A stretch of DNA of 64,000 nt, taken from contig CALYLX010000055.1 in assembly GCA_944990035.1 (NCBI GenBank), positions 1 to 64,000 on the forward strand, read 5' to 3'. Below are positions 35,888-47,513 of the stretch, piece after piece. Source of the DNA: Clitopilus passeckerianus (lineage: Eukaryota > Basidiomycota > Agaricomycetes > Agaricales > Entolomataceae). The position numbers and the translations under genes are program-made. Below the pieces are notes generated by a model. It saw nothing but the letters and a program-made list of their open reading frames with translations, ran no database searches and was not told the DNA's origin. The stretch's first letter is position 1. Every line of letters begins with the position of its first letter.

Positions 35888-38800
35888 CTATCTGTGTGTG
35901 CATGGGGGTAGTACAAAGGACCGACTGCAGCGCAATTCCGCCAGAGAAACTTCTATCGCCTTCGACAACAAAGGATGGGTTTCCGTGTATCTGTGCAGAT
36001 TACTCTCAACATCCTTCTCCAACAGCTTGGCTTCCCGGTGCGAACCGGCAGCACATTGAACCCTAGACAACGTCTCCAGCATACATGTGTAGGCGGGATA
36101 ATGACCGATGGCTGCTCCAATTATCGGTTGGTAAATTTCCTGGGCTTCTTTGAGTAGTGTGAGAGCCTGGAAATGGTCGGGTGGGGTGGCAGACATGCGT
36201 TGTTGAGCTAGGCCTGTGAGGGTTTTCGCATAAATCGCCTCCGTCTCGGCCCACGTTGTCCTGCCGCGTCTCTGTCGCAGAGAACGGCAACATGAGACGG
36301 CCTGGTGCGCCAGGGTAATCGCATCTTGCTTTTCCCCCGCCTCCGCAAGTATATGTGACGACACCAGGAGAATATGAGGTACATGTAGTGATGCCGAGGG
36401 TTCAGTCTCGTTACATGTCTGCCACAGTTCCACAGATATGCGTATCTTCTGCACGGCTTCATGTATCGCTCCTGCTCGGCGGTAACACTCCGCGAGGAGC
36501 GTCGAGCAATGCAAGAGGCTAGGGTCCAGCCTGCTCTGACCCTCCGACGAGAGTACTATCGGCTCCAGAACAGCGATTGCCTCGCCAGTCTTTCCTATAT
36601 CGAGGAGCAGGGTGGAGTGTTGCAGATAAAGGAGAGCCGTGAGTGCGGTCTTTGGCGTGGTGGGTGAATCAAGGATGGTGTTGGCGATTTCCTGCGCTTC
36701 CGTAAAAGTTGCGTGAGCCTCCTCAAAATGTCCGATTTGATACAGATTCCAGCCGTAAAGTCGGAGGGAGTCCATTAATTGATGTCTTGTCACTTCTGAA
36801 ATCTCATCGCTTCCACCCACCACCCCTCTCGTGACTCGAATCACCTCTTCACTGATTTTGGTAGCCTCTATATGACGTCTGTGCATGACAAGGATGGAGT
36901 TGAACTCCTTGAGTGCACCCATGTACGTCTCTTGAGAAGGTTGACCCAGCATCTTGTAATCCGCCACGACCTTCCTGTATATCTGGACGGCCGAAACATC
37001 CTCAATGTTTTTGGCGGCTTCTGAGGTGCGATGAAGGGCGACCTTGAATGGATCGCAGACGTCTGGGTTCTCGTGATAGACGTCACGGAAAAGATCAAGG
37101 GCCTGACTTCCCTCGTTGGCAGCCTTGGGGTATTGGCTGTCGAGGGACAGAAGCCAGCATAACGCTGAGAGGGCTTCACCCAATGCCTGGGCATGGGCAA
37201 GTGAATACTCGGCCTTGAGGATTAGCCTCCAACGCTCAACGACCTCAGTCATCCCAAGAATACTTTCTTGGAGCCGGCCAATGACTTGGAGGGAACTGGA
37301 GAATAGGTTCATGTAGTTCGTGACCTTCTTGAACAAGGGATCGGTAGGGGGTAGGTCCTTCGTAGTTGCTCGGTAGAGCTCGATGGCTTCTGACTGCATG
37401 TCCGCCGACATATCAGATCGATTCGTAGCGTTACAGAGCCAGGAGCAGAGCATTAGCTTTTCAGCTCGCGTTACTGGCTCTGTGTCGGACGAACGCATGA
37501 ATGCCACCGCCTCCCTTAAAACTTCGACTGCTTCGTCCTCATGGGAAGCATTCTGTAGTAGCTGTGCTCGGTGAAACAGAGCTCTGAAAAAGTCTTGCGA
37601 GAAGAATTTGGTCCGCGCCATCGCCAACTTTCTGTAGAGGTTGGTGGAGTCCTGCGACAGTTGAAGGGCTTCAGAAGGAGTTGGAATAATCTTGAGCAGG
37701 AGGTAGGGCTGATACATATGCATCAAATATTCGGCCAATACGTTGTCGAATATCCCAGGTGCCTCCCTTGTGAGTTCTTGCACATATTGACGGGCAATAG
37801 GGCCGTGCTCTGACGCCAGTGCTTGCTCGAGGCCCTCCGTGAAGACAAGAATGTACCATTGCTGGTGGTGGACTTGAGCCTTGGAATACTTGAACTGCAA
37901 TACTGCATCGTCGTTCCAACCCTCTCGAGATGGAGATGGCTGGGAGGCACCGGATTCGACTGCGGAGGAGGACGTTTGGGCCACGGCAACCCATGCACCC
38001 ACTTCCTCCTCTATTTCCCTCATCACTTCCAACGATTCGCTCGCCACTTTGCTGGCCATCTCGAGGTCGCCGTCTCGGATCTGGGTGCGCCATAGCTGGT
38101 TCAATGACTCGACAAGCTGAAGTCTGGTATGCCATAATGCAGCTTGGTCCGGTTCTCGAAGCAGGGTGATGGCTTCCTCCGCTGTCGAGCGAGAGTCCTG
38201 CATATTTCCGAGGTTGTAATAAAGGGTGGCGAGATTGTGGAGGTTTGAGATGAGATAGGGTTGGTATGTTGATTTGTCTGTTTTGCACAATAACCGGTAT
38301 AGATCTGACGTCCATTTCCCGATGGTCAAAGCATCCGAGCTCATCTCGAGCTTATGCAGGTAGGCAGTGAGTTTGCTCATTTGCCAAGCACCATCTTGTA
38401 CAGATAGCTTTCCTTCTCTTCCGCCTTCGATGAGGAGGACAAGAATATCCATGGTACGCTTGAGAACCACCTGGTGTTCATCTTCATCCACAGCGGTGGT
38501 TAACTGGGCTGCGAAAAACCTTGCCTCGAACGGCCGGCGGTAATAACCAATTGGCTCCTCGTCAGCAAAAGCTGTGGATAGGTTGCCTAGTTTATGGATA
38601 ATCTTGTCGATTTTCTTATGCACCATGGCCTTGTCCTCATCATTCTCGGAGATGGGCAGGGTTGATGCAGTTAGGATGGTGATGGTTGACGAAGGTAGGG
38701 CAGAGGTCCGGATAGAAGCCTCGAGCTCTTTCAATCGCGTTTTCTGATCGTTTTCGAGCTTAAGAATGGCATGTTCTATTTTGTGCAGCCGGGGATGAGC

Positions 38801-39390
38801 TTCAAGGGCTACAGAAGCCTGTAAAGACGTCATGAGATTCGTAGCTTCAAGAATACGCATAGAATACTCACTGTCAATTTGATGTAGCAGGATTGAATAT
38901 CCCTCTTCAATATAAGGATCTCTGCCTCAATCTCATCACAGTTTGCCCAAGACGTGATTGCAAGGGCTATTCTCTTCCAACCCTGGCCCTTCTGTGGCAG
39001 CAACTTGACGCATCTAGCGTTAATGACTCTCAACCGACTGTGGTGATCAAGGTATGAGCGTGGAACCCGATTATATGAAAGCTATACTCACTCTTGAAAC
39101 TGAACAAGAGTGGCGAGGAGTTCCTTATATTCCTCAAACACCTCCTTTCTCTTCGTCGTGCTTCCCTCGAACTCCTGTAGCTCCAACACGAGATCCGCCG
39201 CAAGCTTGTGTAAGGATTCTCTGTTTTTTGGAACCTGTGTTGATGGATGAATATGTCGGCAGAAAACTCGACCTTGGAGTGTAGAACGTACCTTCTCTAC
39301 AGACTTCTTGATCTTCTGTGCCAACGTAATCAACTCTTTAACAACAGAGACGAAACCAGCAGTTGCTGCTGCGATACTGAGGGGATCCAT
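35888..39390 (-). CDS. TPR-repeat protein with NLR-like N-terminal helical domain
   Basis: Exons 39292-39390, 39092-39234, 38872-39037 and 35888-38818 join in frame to 1112 residues; the last exon is 2.9 kb without introns. The first 135 residues form a helical bundle beginning MDPLSIAAATAGFVSVVKEL, of the type found at the N-terminus of Agaricomycete STAND/NLR-like proteins and compared with the HeLo/MLKL four-helix domains. The rest is a long array of TPR-like helical hairpins (for example NLHNLATLYYNLGNMQDSRS, LYGWNLYQIGHFEEAHATF, LAECYRRAGAIHEAVQ). No P-loop, NACHT or NB-ARC motif lies between them, which is unusual if this is an NLR relative. A signalling adaptor or immune/heterokaryon-incompatibility role is possible but inferred from architecture only. 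Confidence 0.85.
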
Positions 39391-40170
39391 TCAAGCAGAT
39401 ACCGTGATTCCGGAACTCCCGATCAAGTCGAAAAGACGTAGCATTGAGCGATGATTGAGCTGTCAAAGAAATCGCGACAACCTGGGTTGTCCAGACCGCT
39501 TCTGGTCATGCGGTCGAGATGATGCCATTTTCATCTGATCTGAAAGCGTATTGCTCTTGTTCATCTCATATCCCAACGCTTGGACAAACGAATGGCTAGA
39601 GATGAGGGTGGCTCCCGACAAGGGCGTTGTGTGGCTGTGCAACATTGACCAGCCTTTTCCGAGCCTCCTTCTTGCTCATTTTTGCCATTCATCACCAAGC
39701 AAAAATTGGTACCCACTGGTTTGCGCCACAACTTGAGCGCAGTGGTCGCTCAATCCAATTCCGGAATCGCCGCACCTTTGGCAAGTAGACATTTCAAATA
39801 CGTACGAGAGGTGGAAAGAGGAAAAGAAAAGCATAAATCATTACGCACTACAACGGTAGCTAGAAGAAACATTGCGATGTGGTATAAGCCCTATTAGTAC
39901 TGAACGAGTCCAGGTTGTAAGGATGTGAGTATGCATATGTGTACAATGTACCAGTAGGGAAAAAATGCAAACTAAAGTATTAATCAACAAAAGGAAAGTG
40001 GAAGAAAGCAGCATATGAGGTACTAATAGTCAGAAATTGGTGGTGGCATCGCCATAATACTTGTTTCGCGAATCGAATCGAATAATGATACTCCAATCCT
40101 CCTTTGGTCGTTGACATCGGCTGCTCATCGCAGTCGTCTATCCAAAGTTCAATGGGTCTCGGTGAATTCC
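39391..40170. other. intergenic
   Basis: Upstream region of the TPR gene and 3' side of the membrane protein gene. Frames are short and unconvincing. Confidence 0.45.
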
Positions 40171-42867
40171 TCACAGCTCCTCCCGGTCAACTTCTACACC
40201 CTTCGCCCGTTGCTCTACCTCCTCCTTGCTCCTCCCCATGAAGATATGCTGAACCTGTTCATCCAGCTCCGGCGCATTCGTCTGCGTAGGTGCAGGTGCA
40301 CTGGGTTCCACGGGCAACACTGAAAGACGGTCCTTCGCCGAAGGCACAGCATGTCCAAAGCGAACAGTCTTCTGCTTGTCTTGAGTGGTGAGGGGTGCCT
40401 CAGTCGTAGTTTCGGCTGGGAGGCGGTCTGCGAAGTCTTGCATAGCATCCTTGCCTCGTCTGGTGATACCTTCAACCCATGCCTCGAACCCATCTACGAC
40501 TTCTTGGACTTCTCGCTCAAGCTCCATGAGCTTGTCCACCAATGGGTCGGGGAGAGGCGTAGAGAAGTGATAGGTAGAAAGGGAGTCGTGGTCGTTGGAG
40601 TGAAGAGCATTACAGAGAGCAGTAAAGTTCTCAGCCACTAAAAAGACGTTGTCAGCATGAGCCTATATCAAATGAACCATAAACTGCCTACCTCGAACCA
40701 AGTCATGGTATTTTTGCCAATCATAGTAGCTGACATCGTCCAACCACGCATAGTCAAGGGCCAAATCACCCTGAGCCTCCTCAGCCCTCCTCATGACCTC
40801 CTGGCTCCTCGTGTCAATGGCCTCCTTCTCTACGCCCCTAACGTCCTGAATAAACTGCCCAACCTTCATCTGCATGTTCTGCAACCTCTCCGAGAACTTG
40901 GTGTGGGTCTTCGAGAGAACATTATCGAACTTGATCTTCTCGCTCTTGACGGCCTTCCTAACCGACTCTGCCGATCCACCGCTAGTGACGAGGTGGTTGA
41001 GCCTCTTCTCTGAGCCACGAACATAGCCTTCAAGACCCTTCATAAATCTCGAGGTCTCGTCTTCGATTTCCTTGAAGACACCCTTGCCCTGACCGTTCCT
41101 CTCCGCCTCCGCACTCCAGGTCAACAAGCCCCGGACACCGTCTTCGCGGGCAGCGCTCAAAGCCTCCCTAGCTTCCCGCTCCATGGTTTCAACAAACTCT
41201 CGCAACTCCTTCTCCCATTGCTCGTGCCTGCTAACGATCTCTTCCCTCTTCTGGGCCGTCAACCTCTTCTTCTCTTCCTCGGAAGGTTCTTGGTTGAAGA
41301 TGGGATTCTGAGCTGTGGCTTCAGGAGGTGGGAGCTTGGACGAGGAGGCACTTTCAGACTCCAGGAGTTCCTCAACAGGAGTGAAGACGGCCTCTTCCGT
41401 TTCGGAATAACTGGGAGGCGTAGACAAGTCGTCGTCACTGTCGATACCAAGGTCCTTGAGGAAGTCATCAACATCTTCGGCGACGCCGTCCGTTGCTTCA
41501 GCCGAAACGCCTGAAATGGGGGTGGATTCTGGGTGGAGTGACTCGATAACAATGGAGACTGCGCTTGCAGCAGCTTCTTCAGTGATAGGAACGTGGGCAG
41601 CTGGCTCAGACGGCTCGGGTACTACTGGCTCGACAACTGGGTCGGCAACAGGAGTTGGCTCAGGAGCTGGCGTAGAGGGTTCTTCTGGCTCGTGAACGTT
41701 GGCTGCAACGGTTTCTTCCTCGACCTCCGGTGTCTGTACGGGGACGGGGGAAGCGGCGGGGGTAGTAGTTTCGACTATTTTCTCAGCTTCGTGAACGGAC
41801 TGAGTAGTCGGAACAGCAACTGGGGTCTCCTCCGCCTGGACGTCTCCAACTTTGCCATCAGCTCCGTTGGAAGATTCAACAACTTTCTCCCAAATCCTCC
41901 GAACATGAGGGTCGACGTATGTGCGTCTTTGCTGGCCGAGGAAGCGGCTTGCGTCACCTGCTTTGGCCTTGACCACAGCAATAGCCTTGCAGAGATATGG
42001 TTTGACTTGCTTCCATGCCTTGATAGCACGGGGTTTGGTATATGCATACGCCTGGATAAGACGAGGCTTGACAGAGCGCCAAGTTTGTTTGCTGTGGTAT
42101 CGGATGTAGATGTACGTCGCCTGTGCATGGTAAACGGCAGCGTCAATGTGGGGCTGGGCCTTCTCGTAGGTTGCGAGAGCGTGTTTCTGGGTCGTGTGCC
42201 AGATGGGAAGGACGTGTTTCTGATACTGGGCTTTGATAGGTGCCAGATACGGTTCGAGGCGAGGCTGAACGTGCAGTCTCCATGTCGGCCGCAGATATCC
42301 CTTGTACGCTCTCCTGACAACGTATTCCTTGTAGAATGGAATCACCCTGCGTTCGATAACGCGCTCCTTGACGAAACGGACACGTGGAATTACGTGCGTT
42401 TGGGTGAATTCTACGACGGGTTCGGTGTATGGTTTCAATGGCTCAAGGTGAGGCTGAGCCAGATGTGAGAGGTGCCGAATGGGAGGTACGAGATACGGCT
42501 CGACAATGCTATTTTTGTACACGTCAAGTGAACGACAGATTGGTGAGACGCGATGGGGGTCGTTTGGACAGGTTGACAATGAGTAGATTGAGAATATTGT
42601 CAATAGCAGCAGAAAGAATCTTGTCGGAAGCAGAGACTTTCTTGTCTTCCTCTTCACTAGAGCGTACTGAGAGGAGGCCTTGGTAACTTCATGGAGCTTT
42701 GACTTTTTGTGATGCTTGTTTTTGGAGTTGATGTCGCCCAATGTTGGTGGTGTTGCTCTCGGTGGTGACACTGGGTTATTGCTGGCTTTTGGAAGAGCTT
42801 GAGTCGATGAAGATCGTGAAGCAGCAGGGGCACCAGGCGCCCCAGGAGTCTTTCGTTGGACTACCAT
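40171..42867 (-). CDS. membrane protein with periodic Pro-punctuated amphipathic repeats and acidic C-terminal half
   Basis: Two exons (40692-42867, 40171-40637) give 880 residues. A Ser/Pro/Lys-rich cytosol-like N-terminus of about 80 residues leads to one membrane helix (RFFLLLLTIFSIYSL). Residues about 115-330 are an irregular repeat of short helices punctuated by proline: VEPYLVPPIRHL, AQPHLEPLKPYTEPV, VQPRLEPYLAPIKAQ, KPRLIQAYAYTKPRAIKAW. The pattern resembles apolipoprotein- or perilipin-like lipid-binding helices. An acidic, Pro/Glu/Val-rich linker follows, then a long Lys/Glu coiled coil, then the motif DYAWLDDVSYYDWQKYHDL. I do not know its function; a lipid-droplet or ER surface protein is a guess. 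The intron preserves frame (phase 1). A 291-codon antisense frame lies inside it and is a shadow. Confidence 0.85.
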
Positions 42868-43105
42868 GCCGGTTGACGGTAGAAAGGTATATGTTGACGT
42901 TTGTTTACGTGGCTTTCATTTCGCCAGCGTGGGTCGTCAGCGCGACGTCATCACGGCTGCACACGACGGAGGAAAAACATAGAAAATCACAGATCTCGTG
43001 AATGCAAGTAGGGTGGTCGACTTTCACTACTATAGGGGAAGAGGGAGATGTTCCAGTCGTTCATAATCCAATCATTTCGGCGGAGCCCACAAAAATTAAG
43101 CAATT

Positions 43106-43195
43106 AGCCCACCGCGAGGGTCGAACTCGCAGCCTTCAGATATCCTTGAACACCGCCTAAGAGTCTGACGCTCTATCCGATTGAGCTAGGCGGGC
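43106..43195 (-). tRNA. tRNA-Lys (CTT) with intron, second copy
   Basis: Same mature sequence as the copy at 50-136 apart from one acceptor base, but with a 16-nt intron (GGCGGTGTTCAAGGAT) instead of 13. The acceptor helix is fully paired here, with C7-G66. The loop CTCTTA plus A gives anticodon CTT. Intron position is the same in both copies and intron sequence differs completely, so the copies are not recent duplicates or have diverged freely in the intron. Confidence 0.94.
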
Positions 43196-43325
43196 CATGT
43201 AGGCGATGAACAAGTGACGGTTAAGACGCCCCAACTACAATTGAATACCAAACTTTATCGCGAACTGGGAGGATGGCAAGAGAAATGTAACGCATTTTAA
43301 TCATGAATAATGTTCGTTAATATTT

Positions 43326-43732
43326 CTATCGCCGGTAGCACCACCCGTACACACTACTGCCCTGATTCGGATGTCTGCACTTCCCGTGCTTTCTCCCAAT
43401 AATCGGTTCAAAGCCATAAACCTTCGGCTGATAAGCACATGCCATCTCAGTCATGGGAGACGGTCGACCTCTCGTGCATCTATCAGAACCTTGGCTGAGT
43501 ATCCGCTGATCATGAGACAATCGAGAATCACAAACCCAACTGCGTCTTGCATATGTATCTCCTGGTCGACGTAAGGATTCGCTCCTTTGGCCTTGTTTCC
43601 GCCGGGTGCGTCATTGGGAGTGGGTTTCTTCAGTGTTTTCTTTGCGGCTGGGGTGATAGCTCGTGCTTGGGTATCCGCGATAAGGAGGAGAAGAAAGATG
43701 GCGATCGATGCTGGCAGCGAAAGGAAACGCAT
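43326..43732 (-). CDS. small secreted protein
   Basis: Exons 43469-43732 and 43326-43427 give 121 residues. A clear signal peptide opens it (MRFLSLPASIAIFLLLLIA, with cleavage likely after TQARA). The mature part is basic (AAKKTLKKPTPNDAPGG), then has a central hydrophobic stretch (AVGFVILDCLMISGYSAKVL) and a C-terminus with three further cysteines (KCRH, GWCYRR being visible). Without splicing, the frame stops shortly after DAREVDRLP; with the 41-nt intron it continues to the cysteine-bearing end, so the start and signal peptide are firm but the C-terminus is less so. TATATATA stands about 150 bp upstream. No family recognised; an effector-like role is possible. Confidence 0.6.
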
Positions 43733-45276
43733 TTTCCGCAAGAGAGTGATTGAAAAGTATTTGGAGCGAGAGTGTTGTTCAAAAGAAGGTAGATATTGAA
43801 GTTCCAGTCGTAGATATCGTTCAAATGACTTTCTGACCGGCAGATTGTCTTGATTCCTCTTAGGAGTTCTCGATTCCAGTATATATATGAAAGCCATCGC
43901 AAGCCGCGATGCGATCTTTTCACTAGCACAAGAGCAAAATCTTACGTGAACGCAAGAAGGCCGTGCAACCTTCAAGCTTCCTGTCCGCACACACACGCCC
44001 TTGTTCGTAGCCAGTGATGACACCAGTGAAGATGTTCACATCTTCAATCAAAGAAGTCCAAGTGGTCGACAGATAGGCGCCAGTTTTGTGGGCGAAGCAA
44101 ACAAACTCATTTCCACAATCACTAACGACAGAGAGGCCGGAAGGAAGAAAGGATGCGACTCGGAGGTCAGCAAAGGGGTTTCTGTCAACTCTGTACCACT
44201 ATCGTCAAGACGAAGAGCCACTATCTCTTGAAGAGACTGACGACATCAGGCTCGAGCACTGAGTACTGAAAGACAGTGCCACCATGATCAATGGCGCTAT
44301 GATGGTGGGACGAGAAGATCATCCGGTCCCGTACAGCCTCTAAATCAAGCAAGATGTCGTTTCGGCAGAGAGTCTCAGCGGAATCAAGAACATGATCGAC
44401 ACCCACAGAGCAGAAGGCGATTCAAGATTGACGCTGATATCAAGAACCACCAGCCTTTCCAAACAATCTCAGGAGCGCAACATCGTGACTCAGCTGAAAA
44501 GGCGTAGATTTGTGGGTTTAGAATCGGAGAAGATGGTAGCTGGCGTCTAGTAAGAGAGTGGCGATCAATGGGTCAAGAAAATGAATGATGCCGCACATCC
44601 CTTTTCGATGAGCCACATTCCTTCTGAGAGTTGCACAACCGATTCCTCTACCACACTGGCATTCTCGGGCTTTGTGAGCGCCGCGTTGTCCAATCTGCTC
44701 GAAACTTTCAGAGAAACAACACGAAGGTAACAACCAGACAAGGAATGGACGAATTACAATGGGCGCTCCAAGTAGCATAAGTTCTCTGTGGGACTAGCAG
44801 TAGCAGTGACAAAAGTGACCACCGAAAGGGCAATAAATGAGGTAAGTTCCATCACGGGGTTCTTGGCATTAGTGGTTCATTCTATCATCCGTTGTAGGGT
44901 CAAAGAACAGTCAGCTTTCGAGCGGTCGATTGGAGCGGTCGAGAAGTTCAGAGACTTTTGGTTAGAAAGGGGATGGAGGGAAAAGACCCCCGAGTGTCGT
45001 GGTTTATATAATGAAATTAATTCCTGTGTATAACGCACTATGGTTCCCCACAATAATACTGTATATGCATCAAGACGAATACCCGAAAGGGCGAGGCAGT
45101 AAACCCCTATCGCCGCATTCGAGAACAGAGCGGAAGAGAAGAGTCATATTTTCTGACAAGGATCCGAGTCTGTACGATGATAAATGGCAAGATAATAGTT
45201 TGAGAGTTCCAAGTCTGGTTTTCCATTCTGTTTATGTCGATGATCATCTGTCTGCATCGTCTAGCACTAGACAAAA
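43733..45276. other. gene-poor stretch
   Basis: Several 60-90 codon frames on both strands, none with intron logic or a motif. A minus-strand frame at 44518-44778 begins with a hydrophobic stretch but its composition is otherwise unlike a coding sequence. Nothing else seen. Confidence 0.4.
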
Positions 45277-45507
45277 CTAATTATAGCGGCAGTCGCATAC
45301 GACTGTGTCGACTCCGTTTTTGCATACGCAGTTAGCATCGACGCAATGCAGGGATCCGTTGCACCCAACGTCCTTGCAGCAGCTCTTCAACATAGAGGCC
45401 TTGGTGCCGCAACTGTTCGGGCCGGAGCATAAGGCTGCTGCAGGGCTAACAGCGACGAAGAGCATCGCAACAAGTGTGGTGAATTTCATCACGATGGTTC
45501 TTTGCAT
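45277..45507 (-). CDS. small cysteine-rich secreted protein
   Basis: An intronless frame of 76 codons, or 70 if the second ATG (45489) is used. The second start gives a textbook signal peptide, MKFTTLVAMLFVAVSPAAA, followed at once by a cysteine-rich mature domain of about 50 residues: LCSGPNSCG, SCCKDVGCNG, CVDANCVCKN, VVCDCRYN. There are about eleven cysteines, including a CC pair. Such peptides are typical of basidiomycete small secreted proteins. Spacing does not match hydrophobins (no CC-Cx pattern of eight). Possible effector or antimicrobial peptide, not established. A TATATAAC-like stretch lies near 45633 on this strand. Confidence 0.7.
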   Translation of the reverse strand: MQRTIVMKFTTLVAMLFVAVSPAAALCSGPNSCGTKASMLKSCCKDVGCNGSLHCVDANCVCKNGVDTVVCDCRYN

Positions 45508-46109
45508 AGTATTTGGTTGTGGCCCGTTGCAAACCTAGAAAACAGTAAGCTTTTGTCGATGGGAGTGTTGTATGCCTAACCTTCAGAGAGTTTCGAACAA
45601 GCTTGAGGTGGAAGGAAAGAACTTTGAGATGTTATATACAGTTACATTGATAGTGATCGTGTGAGCAATAGTCAAATGATATTGATAGTCATATTCAATA
45701 GCTGACGTGGTCCTCAATACTGAGATAGCCACCATAACCAAGATTAAGTCAGATGCACAATCGCATCACTTCTACTGGTCATCACCCCCAGATAGTGGCA
45801 ATCATCTTGTTTAACATTGTGCACCTGGGCAAGGACCATGTGAAAATACAGAGTTACTCCCTGTGATAAAGATTACTCCAACGTATTTCTAGGTGTCCAG
45901 ACTTGCCCAGGGGGTAATAGGATGGCCAGGTTGTGAGTGCCAAGGATGATGGAAATGATCATCATAGCCGTGGACATGGCCAAATTCCGAGATAACTCTC
46001 AGTACATCAGCCCCGAGGAGACGACAAAATAGGTACAGAGGAACCCCACTACGGAACAGAGCTCTATTGTAAGATATCACGCTGCTGTTAATTTCGATGA
46101 ACACAGCTT
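45508..46109. other. intergenic
   Basis: Upstream of the small secreted protein and downstream of the SDR pseudogene. Nothing recognised apart from AT-rich sequence. Confidence 0.4.
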
Positions 46110-46940
46110 TCAGTTTGCTTCGGGCTCGCCGGCGGTCAGGATAGTCTCAGTGATACCTTCGACCCGAGAATCCACTTTCGACAATATATCTATGACTTCG
46201 CGCTTCGAGACTGTAAGAGACTCGTATCGAGGTCTCACCAAAGCTACTTACCCAAATCTCGCCTCGCACCCACTTGCCTTCGGCACTAATCACGCTATCA
46301 CCAGCTTCTGAAAGCATGTGTACACCGCTGGACACAACGACGAGCCTTTGGAAGAACACTGTATTTGTCCCTCGTCCGGATCATCATAGGCAGCAGCAAG
46401 ATCCCGAGTAGGGCAAGAGACAGGAAGTTAACATGGAAGCTGTAAAGAATGACAGCGTGTTCAGGAAACAACCGCCCCAGACTATATTAAACTCACGTTG
46501 ACTCCCAACCATCATGTGTCTCATGGCTTGAAGTAGGAGCAGTCGACGCATTTTCAACCAAAAGATCCAGTCTTCCACCTTTTTGCTCAACCCTACTCGC
46601 AAAGGCACGCACGGAGGCGAAACTGCATAGGTCAATTTCCCAGGTTTCTACGGCGTTACTCCCAGTCTTCCTCGATCCCTGGATATATATGCTGAGAGGC
46701 CACCCACGTGCGAGAAAATGATAACTCACGGGTAACTGCAGCTTCGCCCGTGTTGATGTCTCGGCAACCAAGGATGAGTTGTCCTGGATTCATCCGAGCA
46801 AAATGCAGAGCTGCTTCGAACCCTAGTCCAGTATTGGCGCCTATCACGACGACTGTTTCCCCAGTCAAGTCGGTTGGAGGCAGGGTTGGAATAGCGCCAT
46901 ATTGTATGTAGACAAATCTCGGAAAGTTTAATTTAGCCAT
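46110..46940 (-). pseudogene. short-chain dehydrogenase, decayed copy
   Basis: A close relative of the intact gene at 47514-48839. It keeps the start MAKLNFPRFVYIQYG, the cofactor loop (VVVIGANTGLGFEAALHFA), EIDLCSFASVRAFA and LVENASTAP, plus matching intron sites. Two lesions are visible. First, one extra base near 46346 (CCAAAGG versus CCGAGG in the intact copy) shifts the frame before RLVVVSSG. Second, the sequence jumps directly from SSGVHM to LSEAGDSVISAEGKWV, skipping about 130 residues, including the segment with the catalytic Tyr-x3-Lys. It cannot encode a working SDR. The C-terminal exon (REVIDILSKVDSRVEG) persists. Confidence 0.85.
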
Positions 46941-47513
46941 GTTCCGGGGCTCGATGGGTTAGAGAAATACGAAAGGAACTAAGACGAGGTTGGCTCAACC
47001 AGGCCGCAGCTTCTTCGTTAAATAGTCCCATCTGGTGTTCTGAAGGCAAAGCCTAGCTCGGTATCCTGAGTGAACGCGTCAGCTCCCGGAGAGGCAAGCT
47101 TCCGATTTGAGGCCTAAGCAATTCCCGGTCAGCGTAGTGCGCAGAGTAAGCTATACAATATTTCAGGTCGGTAAGTGAACCGATTGAATTCGGCCAGCAG
47201 GGGCCGGGCTATTCGGGGATAACCGTGATGCCCTTCCAACAGCAGACTTGACCGAAGAATCGTCGCGACGCTCCAACAGCGTTAATATCCTTGTTGTTCA
47301 CTATGCGAAAGCCAAGGCTGAGATATCGTCGGTTTGGGTGTAGGCTTTTCCTGCGTACAGCCTTCCGAAAGGGTTTTCAAAGCACAAGATCATTCAATCG
47401 GGAGTAAAGAATATATTTATGGCTCTATTAAATATTCACAGAAAAGGTGTCAAAGAGCAGAAATCCATTGAAGATTATCACTGGGCTCAGATAAAGCAGT
47501 ACGAAGGCAGCCT
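46941..47513. other. intergenic, partly duplicated
   Basis: The stretch just upstream of the pseudogene start (about 46990-47160) matches the upstream region of the intact SDR (about 48890-49060), including CGTCAGCTC..AGAGAGGCAAGCTTCCGATT-like sequence. So the duplication covered the promoter. The remainder shows nothing. Confidence 0.5.

Noticed and set aside
37671..38315. Minus-strand frame of 214 codons
   Set aside because: Same-strand shadow frame inside the TPR coding exon, with no motif of its own.
41593..42468. Long plus-strand frame of 291 codons
   Set aside because: Lies antisense inside the well-supported membrane protein gene and its composition mirrors that gene's codon bias.
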